Shown here piece by piece: positions 1-6,944 of a stretch of DNA of 7,644 bases. Under the pieces are notes generated by a model, which was not told the DNA's origin, did no database searches, and worked only from the letters and a program-made list of their open reading frames with translations. Made by a program: the position numbers and the translations under genes. The DNA comes from Bacteroidales bacterium (GTDB lineage Bacteria > Bacteroidota > Bacteroidia > Bacteroidales > ML635J-15): NCBI GenBank assembly GCA_007130555.1, contig SLSH01000172.1:1-7644 (forward strand), read 5' to 3'. The first letter of the stretch is position 1. Each line of letters opens with the position of its first letter.

Positions 1-404
1 ATGACTTTAGGAATTATTATAGAATAAGACTTTTTATGTTGAAAATTTATATTTAAAAAATAGTTTAAAAAATTATGTATTTCCGAGTTTAGTAAGTCAA
101 TGTCAATTTTTGTTGTTTTAGCAGTTGCAATTAGACGTGCTAAAGGATTAATATCTGTTCCAATTGCTGATATTCCCTTAATATTTGCTTCAACCAAGGA
201 TGTCCCTGTTCCGCAATATGGGTCAAATAAAACATCTTTTTCTTTTCCGAAATTATCAATTATTCTTCTTGCCACTTGTGGAATCATCATTGCAGGATAA
301 GAATGAAAACAATGTGTCAATTCTTTAGTATTTGCCTTACGAAAATCCCAACTTTCATCAATTTTTTTAGATTTATTTTTGAATAATGCTACAGTTTCTT
401 TCAT
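1..404 (-). CDS. DNA methyltransferase (N4/N6 type), N-terminal part, cut by window edge
   Basis: I read 134 complete codons from an ATG at 404-402 with no stop to the left edge, so the gene continues outside the window. The product should transfer a methyl group from S-adenosylmethionine to a base in DNA. Seen in the translation: HSYPAMMIPQ at residues 34-43, FDPYCGTGTS at 60-69 (the SAM-binding motif I form D-P-x-C/S-G-x-G-T) and GTDINPLA at 82-89 just after it (acidic residue expected to hold the SAM ribose). This pattern belongs to the DNA methylase N-4/N-6 family. The catalytic DPPY/SPPY-type motif is not visible and must lie beyond the edge. An in-frame TAA lies upstream, so 404 is the first usable ATG. 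A perfect 10-bp inverted repeat sits 8 bases before the start. Restriction partner, if any, is not in the window; it could be an orphan enzyme. Less likely: an RNA methylase with the same fold. Confidence 0.85.
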   Translation of the reverse strand, partial: MKETVALFKNKSKKIDESWDFRKANTKELTHCFHSYPAMMIPQVARRIIDNFGKEKDVLFDPYCGTGTSLVEANIKGISAIGTDINPLARLIATAKTTKIDIDLLNSEIHNFLNYFLNINFQHKKSYSIIIPKV

Positions 405-411
405 ATTGACA

Positions 412-436
412 AAGATAGATTTTATGAATCTATCTT
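412..436. promoter_or_regulatory. Perfect inverted repeat just upstream of the methyltransferase start
   Basis: AAGATAGATT (412-421), a 5-base spacer TTATG, then AATCTATCTT (427-436): a perfect 10-bp dyad. It lies 7 bases upstream of the ATG at 404, where a bound repressor or an mRNA hairpin would block expression. Methyltransferases and controller proteins of restriction-modification systems often autoregulate through such dyads, but no regulator is seen here, so the role is an inference. There is no adjoining T-run making it a clear terminator. Confidence 0.4.
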
Positions 437-562
437 AAAAATTGTATCGCATATTTTTATTAACAAAGTATTGTAATTTTTCTGTGTAGTATTGTTTACA
501 AGTTGTCGCTAAATAAATATAAGTATATTAATGATTTTTTTGTAATTTTTATTTGATTATCG

Positions 563-606
563 GAGACGTAAGCATAGCAAGTTTTAAATATGCTGCATTT
601 TGTCTC
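563..606. repeat. Nested imperfect palindrome (possible stem-loop)
   Basis: GAGAC (563-567) pairs with GTCTC (602-606), and inside it AGCATA (571-576) pairs with TATGCT (589-594) around a 12-base AT-rich loop, with short unpaired stretches between the two stems. It lies downstream of the operon on the minus strand and could form a weak RNA hairpin at the end of that transcript. Stems are short and a U-tract is missing, so a terminator role is only possible. Confidence 0.3.
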
Positions 607-662
607 ATATTATTTTTATTTGTCCCAAAAACACAAAAAATGGTACAAATGCCAAAATTCCC

Positions 663-902
663 TTAACATTTACAAAAAATCCCATTTCCATCTAAAATCC
701 CGTATTCATATCCTCCGCATGTAAAACAAATATGTTCTTGATTGGTATTTTTTTTGGTTTTGTTTATCATGGTGCTTTCTCCGCAAACAGAACAGTTTAC
801 GCTGTCAAAAATTTTTGCATATTCTGGAATTTTGCTATTAACATTTTTAAGATTAAACAGTTTATCAAATGGAATTGTAAGAGTTCCGAATGCTCTGTCC
901 AA
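663..902 (-). CDS. Zinc-finger tail of the FmdE protein, separated by an in-frame TAA
   Basis: This 79-residue frame can only start at a TTG (902-900), with no ATG near. It is in the same frame as the gene before it: after the TAA at 917-915 the codons AGA AAA ACA GCA lead straight into it. It carries CSVCGE and HICFTCGG, two CxxC pairs about 18 residues apart, and ends in CKC. Known of the family: some FmdE (PF02663) proteins have an auxiliary C-terminal treble-clef zinc finger after the core domain, which is what this looks like. The simplest reading is that it was the C-terminus of one longer protein and is now a remnant, or is made by readthrough or by re-initiation at the TTG. A base-call error at the TAA is also possible. 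An independent small zinc-ribbon protein is less likely. Confidence 0.6.
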   Translation of the reverse strand: MDRAFGTLTIPFDKLFNLKNVNSKIPEYAKIFDSVNCSVCGESTMINKTKKNTNQEHICFTCGGYEYGILDGNGIFCKC

Positions 903-914
903 TGCTGTTTTTCT

Positions 915-1781
915 TTATTCTGCAAGGAGTTCAGGGTCTCTGTTTTGTTCGGCAACAACTTTTTGATATAGATTTTTAAAATCCTGAAAAATATCATTTA
1001 TAATATCTTGTGAATTTGGTTTTGCAGACACTCTTATACCTTTGCCATCACGCTTAGTCAGAGTAAAGGCAATTTTTCCCAGATCTTTATAAATCAGCGA
1101 ATTATTTCCGAAAGTACATCCTGTAACAAACTGAATACCGTCCGAAAAACAGTTGTTGGTTTCGGTAATTGCCAGTAAATCCTCCATTCCGTCAGAATCT
1201 GCTTCCATTTTATTCATTGCATGAACTGCCGCCATTACACCCATTGCAAGTCCCGGACAATAATGTCCATGCATTTGTGCAGCTTTAATCATTAATATGT
1301 CAGTTCTGTTTGCAAAAATATTATTACGAATATCAATTCGCGGATTATTTTTCAGCTTATCCTGATGTATGGTATTATTGTCATATTCATCGGCAAATAA
1401 AGAAGTGTCGGAATTTTTAATATCAAGTACGGGGGTTCCGTTTACTGCATCAAGTCCCTTAACAATCAGTACATTGCCTTTTCTTTTTAATAATTTTACA
1501 TTTGTAACACCTATAAGATTAGGGCGTTTCGGACTACGGGTTGCAAAAACACCACGCAGAACATCGGGAGAACTTGATGTATTTGTTTGTAATTTATGTT
1601 CTGATTTATGAAAATGAAAAATAATATCAATATATTCATTCTCCTCAATCCCTAGCAAAGCATCGGCATAATCTTTAAAAATTTCTATCATGCTGGTTTT
1701 TGCTTTTAATTCTCTGTAATCCGTCGGCTCATCAATTTCATTACGAACAACACCGACTGCATTGAATTTATATGTTTTCAT
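915..1781 (-). CDS. TrmO-like (TsaA/YaeB) domain fused to FmdE domain; zinc-finger tail lost to a stop
   Basis: Two domains are visible in 288 residues. Residues 1 to about 128 match the TrmO/TsaA (UPF0066) family: VGVVRN near the start, FATRSPKRPNLIGV at 79-92 and GLDAVNGTPVLDIK at 109-122. Known TrmO uses SAM to methylate t6A37 in tRNA-Thr. Residues about 158-285 match FmdE: HGHYCPGLAMGV at 171-182, NNCFSDGIQ at 209-217 and GCTFGNNSLI at 221-230, whose His and Cys residues are likely metal ligands. FmdE is named after a subunit gene beside formylmethanofuran dehydrogenase, but its biochemical role is unsettled. The gene follows the ATPase by 22 bases, so it should be co-transcribed with the transporter; a role in handling or sensing the imported metal is my inference. 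The frame ends at TAA (917-915) and then continues in phase into a zinc finger, so the protein looks truncated. The fusion need not be an active tRNA methylase. Confidence 0.82.
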   Translation of the reverse strand: MKTYKFNAVGVVRNEIDEPTDYRELKAKTSMIEIFKDYADALLGIEENEYIDIIFHFHKSEHKLQTNTSSSPDVLRGVFATRSPKRPNLIGVTNVKLLKRKGNVLIVKGLDAVNGTPVLDIKNSDTSLFADEYDNNTIHQDKLKNNPRIDIRNNIFANRTDILMIKAAQMHGHYCPGLAMGVMAAVHAMNKMEADSDGMEDLLAITETNNCFSDGIQFVTGCTFGNNSLIYKDLGKIAFTLTKRDGKGIRVSAKPNSQDIINDIFQDFKNLYQKVVAEQNRDPELLAE

Positions 1782-1803
1782 AGATAATAATTTTTTAATT
1801 ATC

Positions 1804-2571
1804 TCAATTATGCAAAGATCCTATCGGAATAATGTGCAGATTATTATTGCTTTCAATTAACTGAACTTTAATATCATAAAGATTTTCAAGATTATCTTCG
1901 TTTATAATTTCTTTTCCTCCGTGAGCAAATATTTCACCTTCTTTAAGCATAATAATTCTTGATGCATAACGTGTAGCAAGATTTATATCATGAAGAGCAA
2001 TTATAACCGTTAAACCTTTATCACATAGTTTTTTAAGAATATCCATGATTTCAATTGTATGCTTTATGTCAAGATTTGCAGTAGGTTCGTCAAGAAGTAA
2101 AATGTCTGTTTCCTGAGCAAGAGCTCTTGCAATAAAAACGGTTTGTTGTTGACCTCCGCTTAGTTTGTTGATATCTTTCATAGAAATGGTCTCTATTTTT
2201 AATTGTTCAATAATATCAGCAGTAATCTTAATATCCGAAGCAGAAGGTTTCCAGTTTATATAAGGTTTTCTGCCTAACAAAACGGTATCAAAAACACTGA
2301 CGGGAGTTTGTTTATGATTATTTTGAGGAACATAAGCCATACATTTTGCCAAATCATTTTTCGGATGTTCTTTTATATCTTTATCAGAGATTAAAACTGT
2401 GCCTTTACGGGGTTTTAAAATGCCGTTTATACACTTTATAAGTGTACTTTTCCCCGAGCCATTAGGACCAACGATAGTTATAAAATCGCCTTTATTGATT
2501 TTACAGTCAATGTTTTTTAAAACCGGAGTTCCGTTATAACTGAATTCGATATTATTAATTGATATTTTCAT
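1804..2571 (-). CDS. FecE/BtuD-type ABC transporter ATP-binding protein
   Basis: A 255-residue cytoplasmic ATPase that should power the importer with the permease encoded just upstream. All nucleotide-binding motifs are intact: Walker A GPNGSGKST (35-43), Q-loop PQN (82-84), signature LSGGQQQ (137-143), Walker B ILLLDEP (157-163) and the switch histidine in ALHD (194). The LSGGQQQ form and the length are typical of iron-siderophore, haem and cobalamin importers. I chose ATG 2571 (MKISINNIEFSY), because family members begin right at the first beta strand; this leaves 17 bases after the permease stop. An ATG at 2598 adds nine residues (MVLNYNINF) and overlaps the permease end by ten bases; it cannot be excluded. 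The stop is TGA. The substrate cannot be read from this subunit. Confidence 0.93.
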   Translation of the reverse strand: MKISINNIEFSYNGTPVLKNIDCKINKGDFITIVGPNGSGKSTLIKCINGILKPRKGTVLISDKDIKEHPKNDLAKCMAYVPQNNHKQTPVSVFDTVLLGRKPYINWKPSASDIKITADIIEQLKIETISMKDINKLSGGQQQTVFIARALAQETDILLLDEPTANLDIKHTIEIMDILKKLCDKGLTVIIALHDINLATRYASRIIMLKEGEIFAHGGKEIINEDNLENLYDIKVQLIESNNNLHIIPIGSLHN

Positions 2572-2588
2572 AAAATTTATATTATAAT

Positions 2589-3659
2589 TTAAGACCAATA
2601 ATTTTTTCCCATTCCTTTTATCAATAAAAATAAAAACAATGGAGCACCAATAAAAGATGTTAAAATTCCCACGGGCATAATTACAGGAGAAATTATTGTT
2701 CGTGCGAGCGTATCTGATGCAAGCAGGAAAAGTCCTCCGAATAATGCGGAAGCAGGAATTAAGAACTGTTCGTTTCCACCGATAATTTTTCTGACAATAT
2801 GAGGTACAACCAGTCCTACGAAAGCAATAATTCCATAAAATGATACTGCTACTGCTGTTGCCAGCGAAGCAACTGTCATGCCTATTAAACGTACACGCGA
2901 TACGTTTACGCCCATACTTTTCGCATATTCATCTCCCGATTGTAATGCTTTATAATTCCAAGTCTGGAATAAAAAATAAATAATAACAGGTATTAATATA
3001 ACCGTTAGAATTATTATATTATTCCAGTTGGCTCTGCCCATATCTCCAAAAGTCCAGAAAACAATGGAAGCCAACTGTACATTATCGGCAAAATATTGCA
3101 TAGCGGAAATACCTGCACCAAACAACGAACCGATAATAATTCCTGCAAGAATAATAATTTCGGGACCTGCTCCTTTATATTTAGATAACATAAGAATTAT
3201 AAATACTCCCAGTAAGCTCCATGCAAAAGCTGATAATGTAAGAATATAGGGATTATTTATTGTAGCCATATCTCCCGAGTCGGTATAACTGCTGCCTGCA
3301 CCTAGAACGATAATTGCAAAAGCTGCGCCAAATGCAGAAGCTCCGGAAATACCCAAAGTAAAAGGAGAAGCAAGAGGATTTCTCAATAAACTTTGAATTA
3401 CAGCACCGGATACGGATAATGCTGTTCCTGTCAGTACTGCTCCTATTACTCTTGGCATTCTTATATTATAAACGATTTGCTTTACAAAGTCATCTCCTGT
3501 ACCTGTTATCAAACCGTATAAGTCTTTAATATTTAATTTTACGGGACCTGTAATCAATGAAATAATTATCAACAATATTAAAGCAATAACAACTAGCAAT
3601 ATAAACAAAAGTTTATTCTTTTTTGATTTTTGATATTCCAGTATTATTTTATCCGTCAT
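2589..3659 (-). CDS. FecCD/BtuC-family ABC transporter permease
   Basis: A 356-residue inner-membrane protein with a lysine-rich cytoplasmic N-terminus and many hydrophobic segments (about ten expected in this family). Diagnostic stretches: NIRMPRVIGAVLTGTALS (65-82), RNPLASPFTLGISGASAFG (93-111), the cytoplasmic coupling region around DEYAKSMGVNVSR (243-255) that contacts the ATPase, GLVVPHIVRKIIGGNEQFL (282-300) and the C-terminal MPVGILTSFIGAPLFLFL. It forms the translocation channel, normally as a homodimer with two ATPase copies. Its ATG shares one base with the stop of the binding-protein gene (TAATG), which implies translational coupling. Family members carry iron-siderophores, haem, cobalamin and, in Helicobacter and Campylobacter relatives, nickel chelates. 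The nikR neighbour favours nickel here, by inference. Confidence 0.94.
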   Translation of the reverse strand: MTDKIILEYQKSKKNKLLFILLVVIALILLIIISLITGPVKLNIKDLYGLITGTGDDFVKQIVYNIRMPRVIGAVLTGTALSVSGAVIQSLLRNPLASPFTLGISGASAFGAAFAIIVLGAGSSYTDSGDMATINNPYILTLSAFAWSLLGVFIILMLSKYKGAGPEIIILAGIIIGSLFGAGISAMQYFADNVQLASIVFWTFGDMGRANWNNIIILTVILIPVIIYFLFQTWNYKALQSGDEYAKSMGVNVSRVRLIGMTVASLATAVAVSFYGIIAFVGLVVPHIVRKIIGGNEQFLIPASALFGGLFLLASDTLARTIISPVIMPVGILTSFIGAPLFLFLLIKGMGKNYWS

Positions 3660-4918
3660 TATAAATTTGTTATTAAAAATCTTGTAAAAATTAATTTGTT
3701 ATTAATTATTTCATCTAAGACAATATTTCTATTGAAAAACATTGATAGTATTTCGTTTGCTTTTAGTTCAAAATCTATATCTTCGAAATAATCGGGATAT
3801 AAGACCTTTCCTATATACCATGCATTTAGTATTACAAATTCATAATTGGTTGCATAATTATTATATGGTAATATCACATAAATATTGTCATTTTTAACAG
3901 CATCCAGTTTTGAATTAAGAACTTGATTTGTTTCCAACTCGGTTTTTACGATTGAAATTCCCGATTCATCAATAAATAAATAATTCGGATTCCAGATTAG
4001 TATTTGTTCTATATCAACAAAAGTGCCTTTTACATGAGAGCTTAATCTTCTATCTATTGATGAGGCAACATTATTAGCATTAACAAACATAAAAGGCGAA
4101 TAATAAGGATGAGTTGCAGTTATACCGTAAGAATGGCTGTAAGCTAAACCGCCTGCATAAACAGTAGGCTTTAGATTATCCGGAATTTTTGCAGTTCTTT
4201 CATTAAGTTCATTGATGGAGCTATTTATATAATTTATCAAAGAATCCGCTCTGTTTTTTTTATTAAGAACATTCCCAATAAGCTGAAGCGAGGCAAATAA
4301 AATTTCTTTGTCTGTTCCGATATCCGTACATTCAAGAGCAATAACAGGAATTCCCGTTTTATTTTGCAAATTATCTGCATCTTCGATAGTTGTATAAGCA
4401 GTAAAAATAATGTCGGGGCGGGTACTGATTATCAGTTCTGCATCTCCTCCCATAGTAGGTCCCACAGATTGTAAATCTAATAGATACGGATTAATCTTAA
4501 TGTAAGGACGAGGTGTACGCTTTTCTCCTTCTTCAATTCCAACAATCAGGTCAAGAGCATCCATGTATGTTAGCAAACGCAAAGTTCCTGCACGAATACA
4601 AATGATTTTGTCAATTTTTGCGGGAATTAATACCTCGCGTCCCAGCATATCGGTTACGGGAATTTTATCTTTCTCATCTGATACACTATTCCCAGAACAC
4701 GAGTAAAACAAAACGGAAATTATAAATAGAATTATTATTTGTTTATTGAGCCTACTATAAAAAGTCTTTTTTCCCACTAAGCCACTAAGACACAAAGACA
4801 TCACAAAGAAATAAACTGCTGAAAATAAATACTTTGTGTGTCTTGTTGTCTTTGAGCCTTCATAGTTATACATAGCTTTGAAACTTTTTATAGTGGACTC
4901 TTTATTAAATTTAATCAT
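3659..4918 (-). CDS. Metal/metal-chelate binding lipoprotein of the ABC importer, with a 51-residue insertion in its signal region
   Basis: The open frame has 419 residues. From about residue 86 it is a helical-backbone periplasmic binding protein (PeriBP_2/BtuF-FecB type): VTDMLGREVLIP at 88-99, DAELIISTRPDIIF at 159-172 and GGLAYSHSYGITATHPYY at 256-273. It should pass substrate from the receptor to the permease. The lipoprotein signal is IIILFIISVLFYSC with the lipid-anchored cysteine at residue 74, far deeper than normal. Residues 7-57 are encoded by a 153-bp element whose TTTATT target duplication repeats the Asn-Lys codons (residues 5-6 and 58-59). Without the insertion the protein would be 366 residues with the cysteine at 21, an ideal lipoprotein signal. 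The element adds a second hydrophobic segment (about 30-49). Alternative starts are Met16 and Met40, both inside the element. Whether export still works is unknown. It starts 10 bases after the receptor stop and overlaps the permease start. Confidence 0.9.
   Translation of the reverse strand: MIKFNKESTIKSFKAMYNYEGSKTTRHTKYLFSAVYFFVMSLCLSGLVGKKTFYSRLNKQIIILFIISVLFYSCSGNSVSDEKDKIPVTDMLGREVLIPAKIDKIICIRAGTLRLLTYMDALDLIVGIEEGEKRTPRPYIKINPYLLDLQSVGPTMGGDAELIISTRPDIIFTAYTTIEDADNLQNKTGIPVIALECTDIGTDKEILFASLQLIGNVLNKKNRADSLINYINSSINELNERTAKIPDNLKPTVYAGGLAYSHSYGITATHPYYSPFMFVNANNVASSIDRRLSSHVKGTFVDIEQILIWNPNYLFIDESGISIVKTELETNQVLNSKLDAVKNDNIYVILPYNNYATNYEFVILNAWYIGKVLYPDYFEDIDFELKANEILSMFFNRNIVLDEIINNKLIFTRFLITNL
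4742..4747. repeat. Target-site duplication, left copy (TTTATT)
   Basis: Identical to 4901-4906. In the lipoprotein frame it gives the codons AAT AAA (Asn58-Lys59), repeating Asn5-Lys6. The bases beyond each copy differ (G before the left copy, A after the right), so the duplication is 6 bp. Confidence 0.82.
4748..4765 (+). repeat. Terminal inverted repeat, left end of the element
   Basis: GAGCCTACTATAAAAAGT. It matches the right end on the opposite strand at 16 of 18 positions, differing at the fourth and sixth base. TTTATT (4742-4747) is directly outside. Confidence 0.87.
4883..4900 (-). repeat. Terminal inverted repeat, right end of the element
   Basis: On the minus strand this reads GAGTCCACTATAAAAAGT, the partner of the left end. 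TTTATT (4901-4906) is directly outside, completing the target duplication. Confidence 0.87.
4901..4906. repeat. Target-site duplication, right copy (TTTATT)
   Basis: Identical to 4742-4747; encodes Asn5-Lys6 of the lipoprotein. Joining the two copies restores a continuous signal peptide. Confidence 0.82.
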
Positions 4919-4928
4919 ATTTCCTGTC

Positions 4929-6944
4929 TTAGATTTTTATTGCAATTCTGCCTGTAATAAGCCTTCCGGGAGATATATAGTTAATTGTTTCCATGTGTCT
5001 GTTATTTAGAATATTCTGTACATCAAGCGAAATAATATATCTGTTTTTAAATATTTTTGACAACATAATATCAAAAGTGAAGTATTCCTCCAGTATTTGT
5101 TCATTCATATCATCTCCAAATTGGTCGCTTTTATACATTGCTCTTGCCGACAAATCAACAAACCTGCTTTTCCAGAAAACCGACATAGATGCATTATGTT
5201 TGGGTACATATTTGAGAAATTTGTTTTCAAATTCAGGTTTTTCTGTGAATTCGGTAATACGGGAGTCGCAATATGTATATCCTGCCATTATTGTAATATT
5301 GTCCGTAAAGTTATAACGCAATTCCATTTCTAGTCCTTGCACCAGAACATTTGTTACATTTTCTCTGCGATAAATTGGTCGCCCGAATATAGAGTCGGTA
5401 GTTGCTACGTAATACAGAAAATCTTTCCCGTACATCATATAAACGGATGTAGATACGGTTAAATTTTTTACCGGAAATAAATCAAATCCTATTTCATAAG
5501 TGTCTAATGATTCAGGTTCAAGTTCGGGATTTGCATATTTCGGGCCGACCCACATCCAGCCTGTACGAGTTAAATCGTCAAGAATTGAAGCTCTGAATCC
5601 GTGTGAATAAGAAAGATATGCACTTAAGTAGCTTACGAAGTTCATTCTAATTCCTGCTCTTGGAGAAAGCTCTGTCCATGTGTGGTCGGTTAGTTTTGGC
5701 AATGTACTCCAGGGGTCGGTAGAATAAAAATCTCCGTCTGAAAATGTAACTTGGTCAAAACGCAATCCTACATTAAGTCTGATTTTGTTATCAAAAAATG
5801 AATGCTCGTCTTGAATATAGCCTGCAATAGTTGTAAGATTTCCGGCATTGTAAATAGTATCAAACGGGGCTGTCTGGTAGTAATCTCCGCCTTTAATACT
5901 TCCGATTTTATATTCAAAACCTCCTGTAAGAGTGTTGTTTTTAATAATTTCTCTGTTAATATTTAAAGATGTTCCCATATCTTCGCGGAAAGATTGCACG
6001 TCAAAACGAGAATAATTTTCCCCCCTCATTCTTTCGTTAATGTTATAATAGTTCTCCATCTGATAATATACATTAAAATTATATGATGTTTTATCGTCTC
6101 CGCCTTTTAACATGCCTCTTACGAGATTGGTATTAAAATGTCTGTAATTTCCATCAGTAGCATGAATTTTTATGCCTTCACCTCGTTTATCTCTGTAAAT
6201 ATCATATTGTAATTCCCAGTTAATCCATTTATTATCATCGTATCCTACTCTTGCAGACAAACCGACAGCTTCCATAAATCTTTCAATATCATAAGGACCT
6301 AGTTCATCTTCGGGTACGTTAATATAACCATCGCTTTGAATGTAATACTGAGATAAACTTGCATAATAATTATTATCCGTTCTTATTCTTACATTTAAGT
6401 CCTGACGAATTGTATTAAATGTACCATAACTTATTCCGCTGTAAATTTCCTGGGGTTTCTGCGGTTTTTTAGTTATTAGATTAATAACTCCGCCCATAGC
6501 ATTGTTTCCATAAAGAGAAGACCCCGCCCCTTTAAGTACTTCGATTTTTTCAATATCATAATGATTAATTCTGTTCCAGTTTACACCTCCTTCATCCGAA
6601 GTGTTTATAGGTACACCATTCATCAGAACAAGAGTTCTTGCCTGTTCGTCTCCCGAAAGCCCTCGAAGAGTAACCATCGGTCGCTGACTATATATTCCGG
6701 TAGTTCTGCTGACATTAATTCCGGGTGTATAACGAATTATATCATCTATCTGCATAGCAGCAGAAGACCCTATTATATCAGCACGGATTACAGAAATTCT
6801 TGCAGGAACATCTCTTATGTTTCGCTCGGTTTTAGTACCCGTTACCACAACCTCATCAAGAATGATAGTATCATTGTCAAGCTGGGCATTGACAAGCATT
6901 GTCGCCAACACAAGAAAGAGCAAAATTATTTTTATTTTTTTCAT
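4929..6944 (-). CDS. TonB-dependent outer-membrane receptor (metal or metal-chelate uptake)
   Basis: A 671-residue receptor with a signal peptide (MKKIKIILLFLVLATMLVNA, probable cleavage after residue 20), a TonB-box-like LDEVVVTGT (29-37), a plug domain (about 43-160) with VTLRGLSGDEQARTLVLMNG (91-110) and SLYGNNAMGGVINLITKKP (143-161), then a beta-barrel rich in Tyr, Asn and Asp strands to a C-terminus GRLITGRIAIKI. It lacks the N-terminal carboxypeptidase-regulatory-like domain of SusC glycan porins and has the compact BtuB/CirA size, favouring a metal-chelate substrate. It sits 56 bases after nikR and 10 before the binding-protein gene, so all should share a transcript. Nickel-linked TonB receptors are known (FrpB4 of Helicobacter pylori); nickel as the cargo here is inferred only from nikR. 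Cobalamin, haem or an iron siderophore remain possible. A 21-base direct repeat lies just upstream. Confidence 0.93.
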   Translation of the reverse strand: MKKIKIILLFLVLATMLVNAQLDNDTIILDEVVVTGTKTERNIRDVPARISVIRADIIGSSAAMQIDDIIRYTPGINVSRTTGIYSQRPMVTLRGLSGDEQARTLVLMNGVPINTSDEGGVNWNRINHYDIEKIEVLKGAGSSLYGNNAMGGVINLITKKPQKPQEIYSGISYGTFNTIRQDLNVRIRTDNNYYASLSQYYIQSDGYINVPEDELGPYDIERFMEAVGLSARVGYDDNKWINWELQYDIYRDKRGEGIKIHATDGNYRHFNTNLVRGMLKGGDDKTSYNFNVYYQMENYYNINERMRGENYSRFDVQSFREDMGTSLNINREIIKNNTLTGGFEYKIGSIKGGDYYQTAPFDTIYNAGNLTTIAGYIQDEHSFFDNKIRLNVGLRFDQVTFSDGDFYSTDPWSTLPKLTDHTWTELSPRAGIRMNFVSYLSAYLSYSHGFRASILDDLTRTGWMWVGPKYANPELEPESLDTYEIGFDLFPVKNLTVSTSVYMMYGKDFLYYVATTDSIFGRPIYRRENVTNVLVQGLEMELRYNFTDNITIMAGYTYCDSRITEFTEKPEFENKFLKYVPKHNASMSVFWKSRFVDLSARAMYKSDQFGDDMNEQILEEYFTFDIMLSKIFKNRYIISLDVQNILNNRHMETINYISPGRLITGRIAIKI

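Larger units (their letters stand above)
405..662. other. Intergenic gap between the metal operon and the methyltransferase gene
   Basis: 258 bases with no convincing gene on either strand. It holds the dyad beside the methyltransferase start and a nested palindrome at 563-606. I see no tRNA, no strong rho-independent terminator for the operon ending at 663, and no promoter matching TTTG-N19-TAnnTTTG for the methyltransferase; TACTTTG on the minus strand around 464-470 is one base short of the -7 form. Confidence 0.5.
4748..4900. mobile_element. 153-bp MITE-like / palindromic element inserted in frame in the lipoprotein gene
   Basis: The ends are inverted repeats: GAGCCTACTATAAAAAGT (4748-4765) and, read on the other strand from 4900, GAGTCCACTATAAAAAGT: 16 of 18 match. 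TTTATT lies directly outside both ends (4742-4747 and 4901-4906), a 6-bp target-site duplication. Inside, a plus-strand arm of ACTAAGACACAAAGACA type (about 4776-4810) is imperfectly complementary to the other arm (about 4831-4860), so the whole unit can fold into one long hairpin. It encodes no transposase and would have to be mobilised in trans. Such AAGACACAAAG motifs are, from memory, widespread dispersed repeats in Bacteroidota. Length 153 is 51 codons. Of six frames I find a stop in five, and the host gene uses the single open one. Confidence 0.87.

Noticed and set aside
100..300. 66-codon plus-strand frame at the left end
   Set aside because: It is the antisense of the methyltransferase motif I region; the minus-strand frame is open across the whole stretch and has family motifs.
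405..662. RNA gene, riboswitch or CRISPR in the left gap
   Set aside because: No regularly spaced repeats, no tRNA-like cloverleaf and no cobalamin-type conserved box could be found; only the two short palindromes stand out.
915..917. TAA read as a sense codon (variant genetic code)
   Set aside because: Most other genes here (nikR, the receptor, the lipoprotein, the permease, the zinc-finger frame) end in TAA at natural family ends, so TAA is a normal stop. It is also neither UGA nor UAG, so selenocysteine and pyrrolysine do not apply.
3659..4918. Lipoprotein N-terminus as a natural long leader, not an insertion
   Set aside because: Inverted ends, the exact 6-bp duplication and a perfect signal peptide after excision together explain every base of the extra 159.
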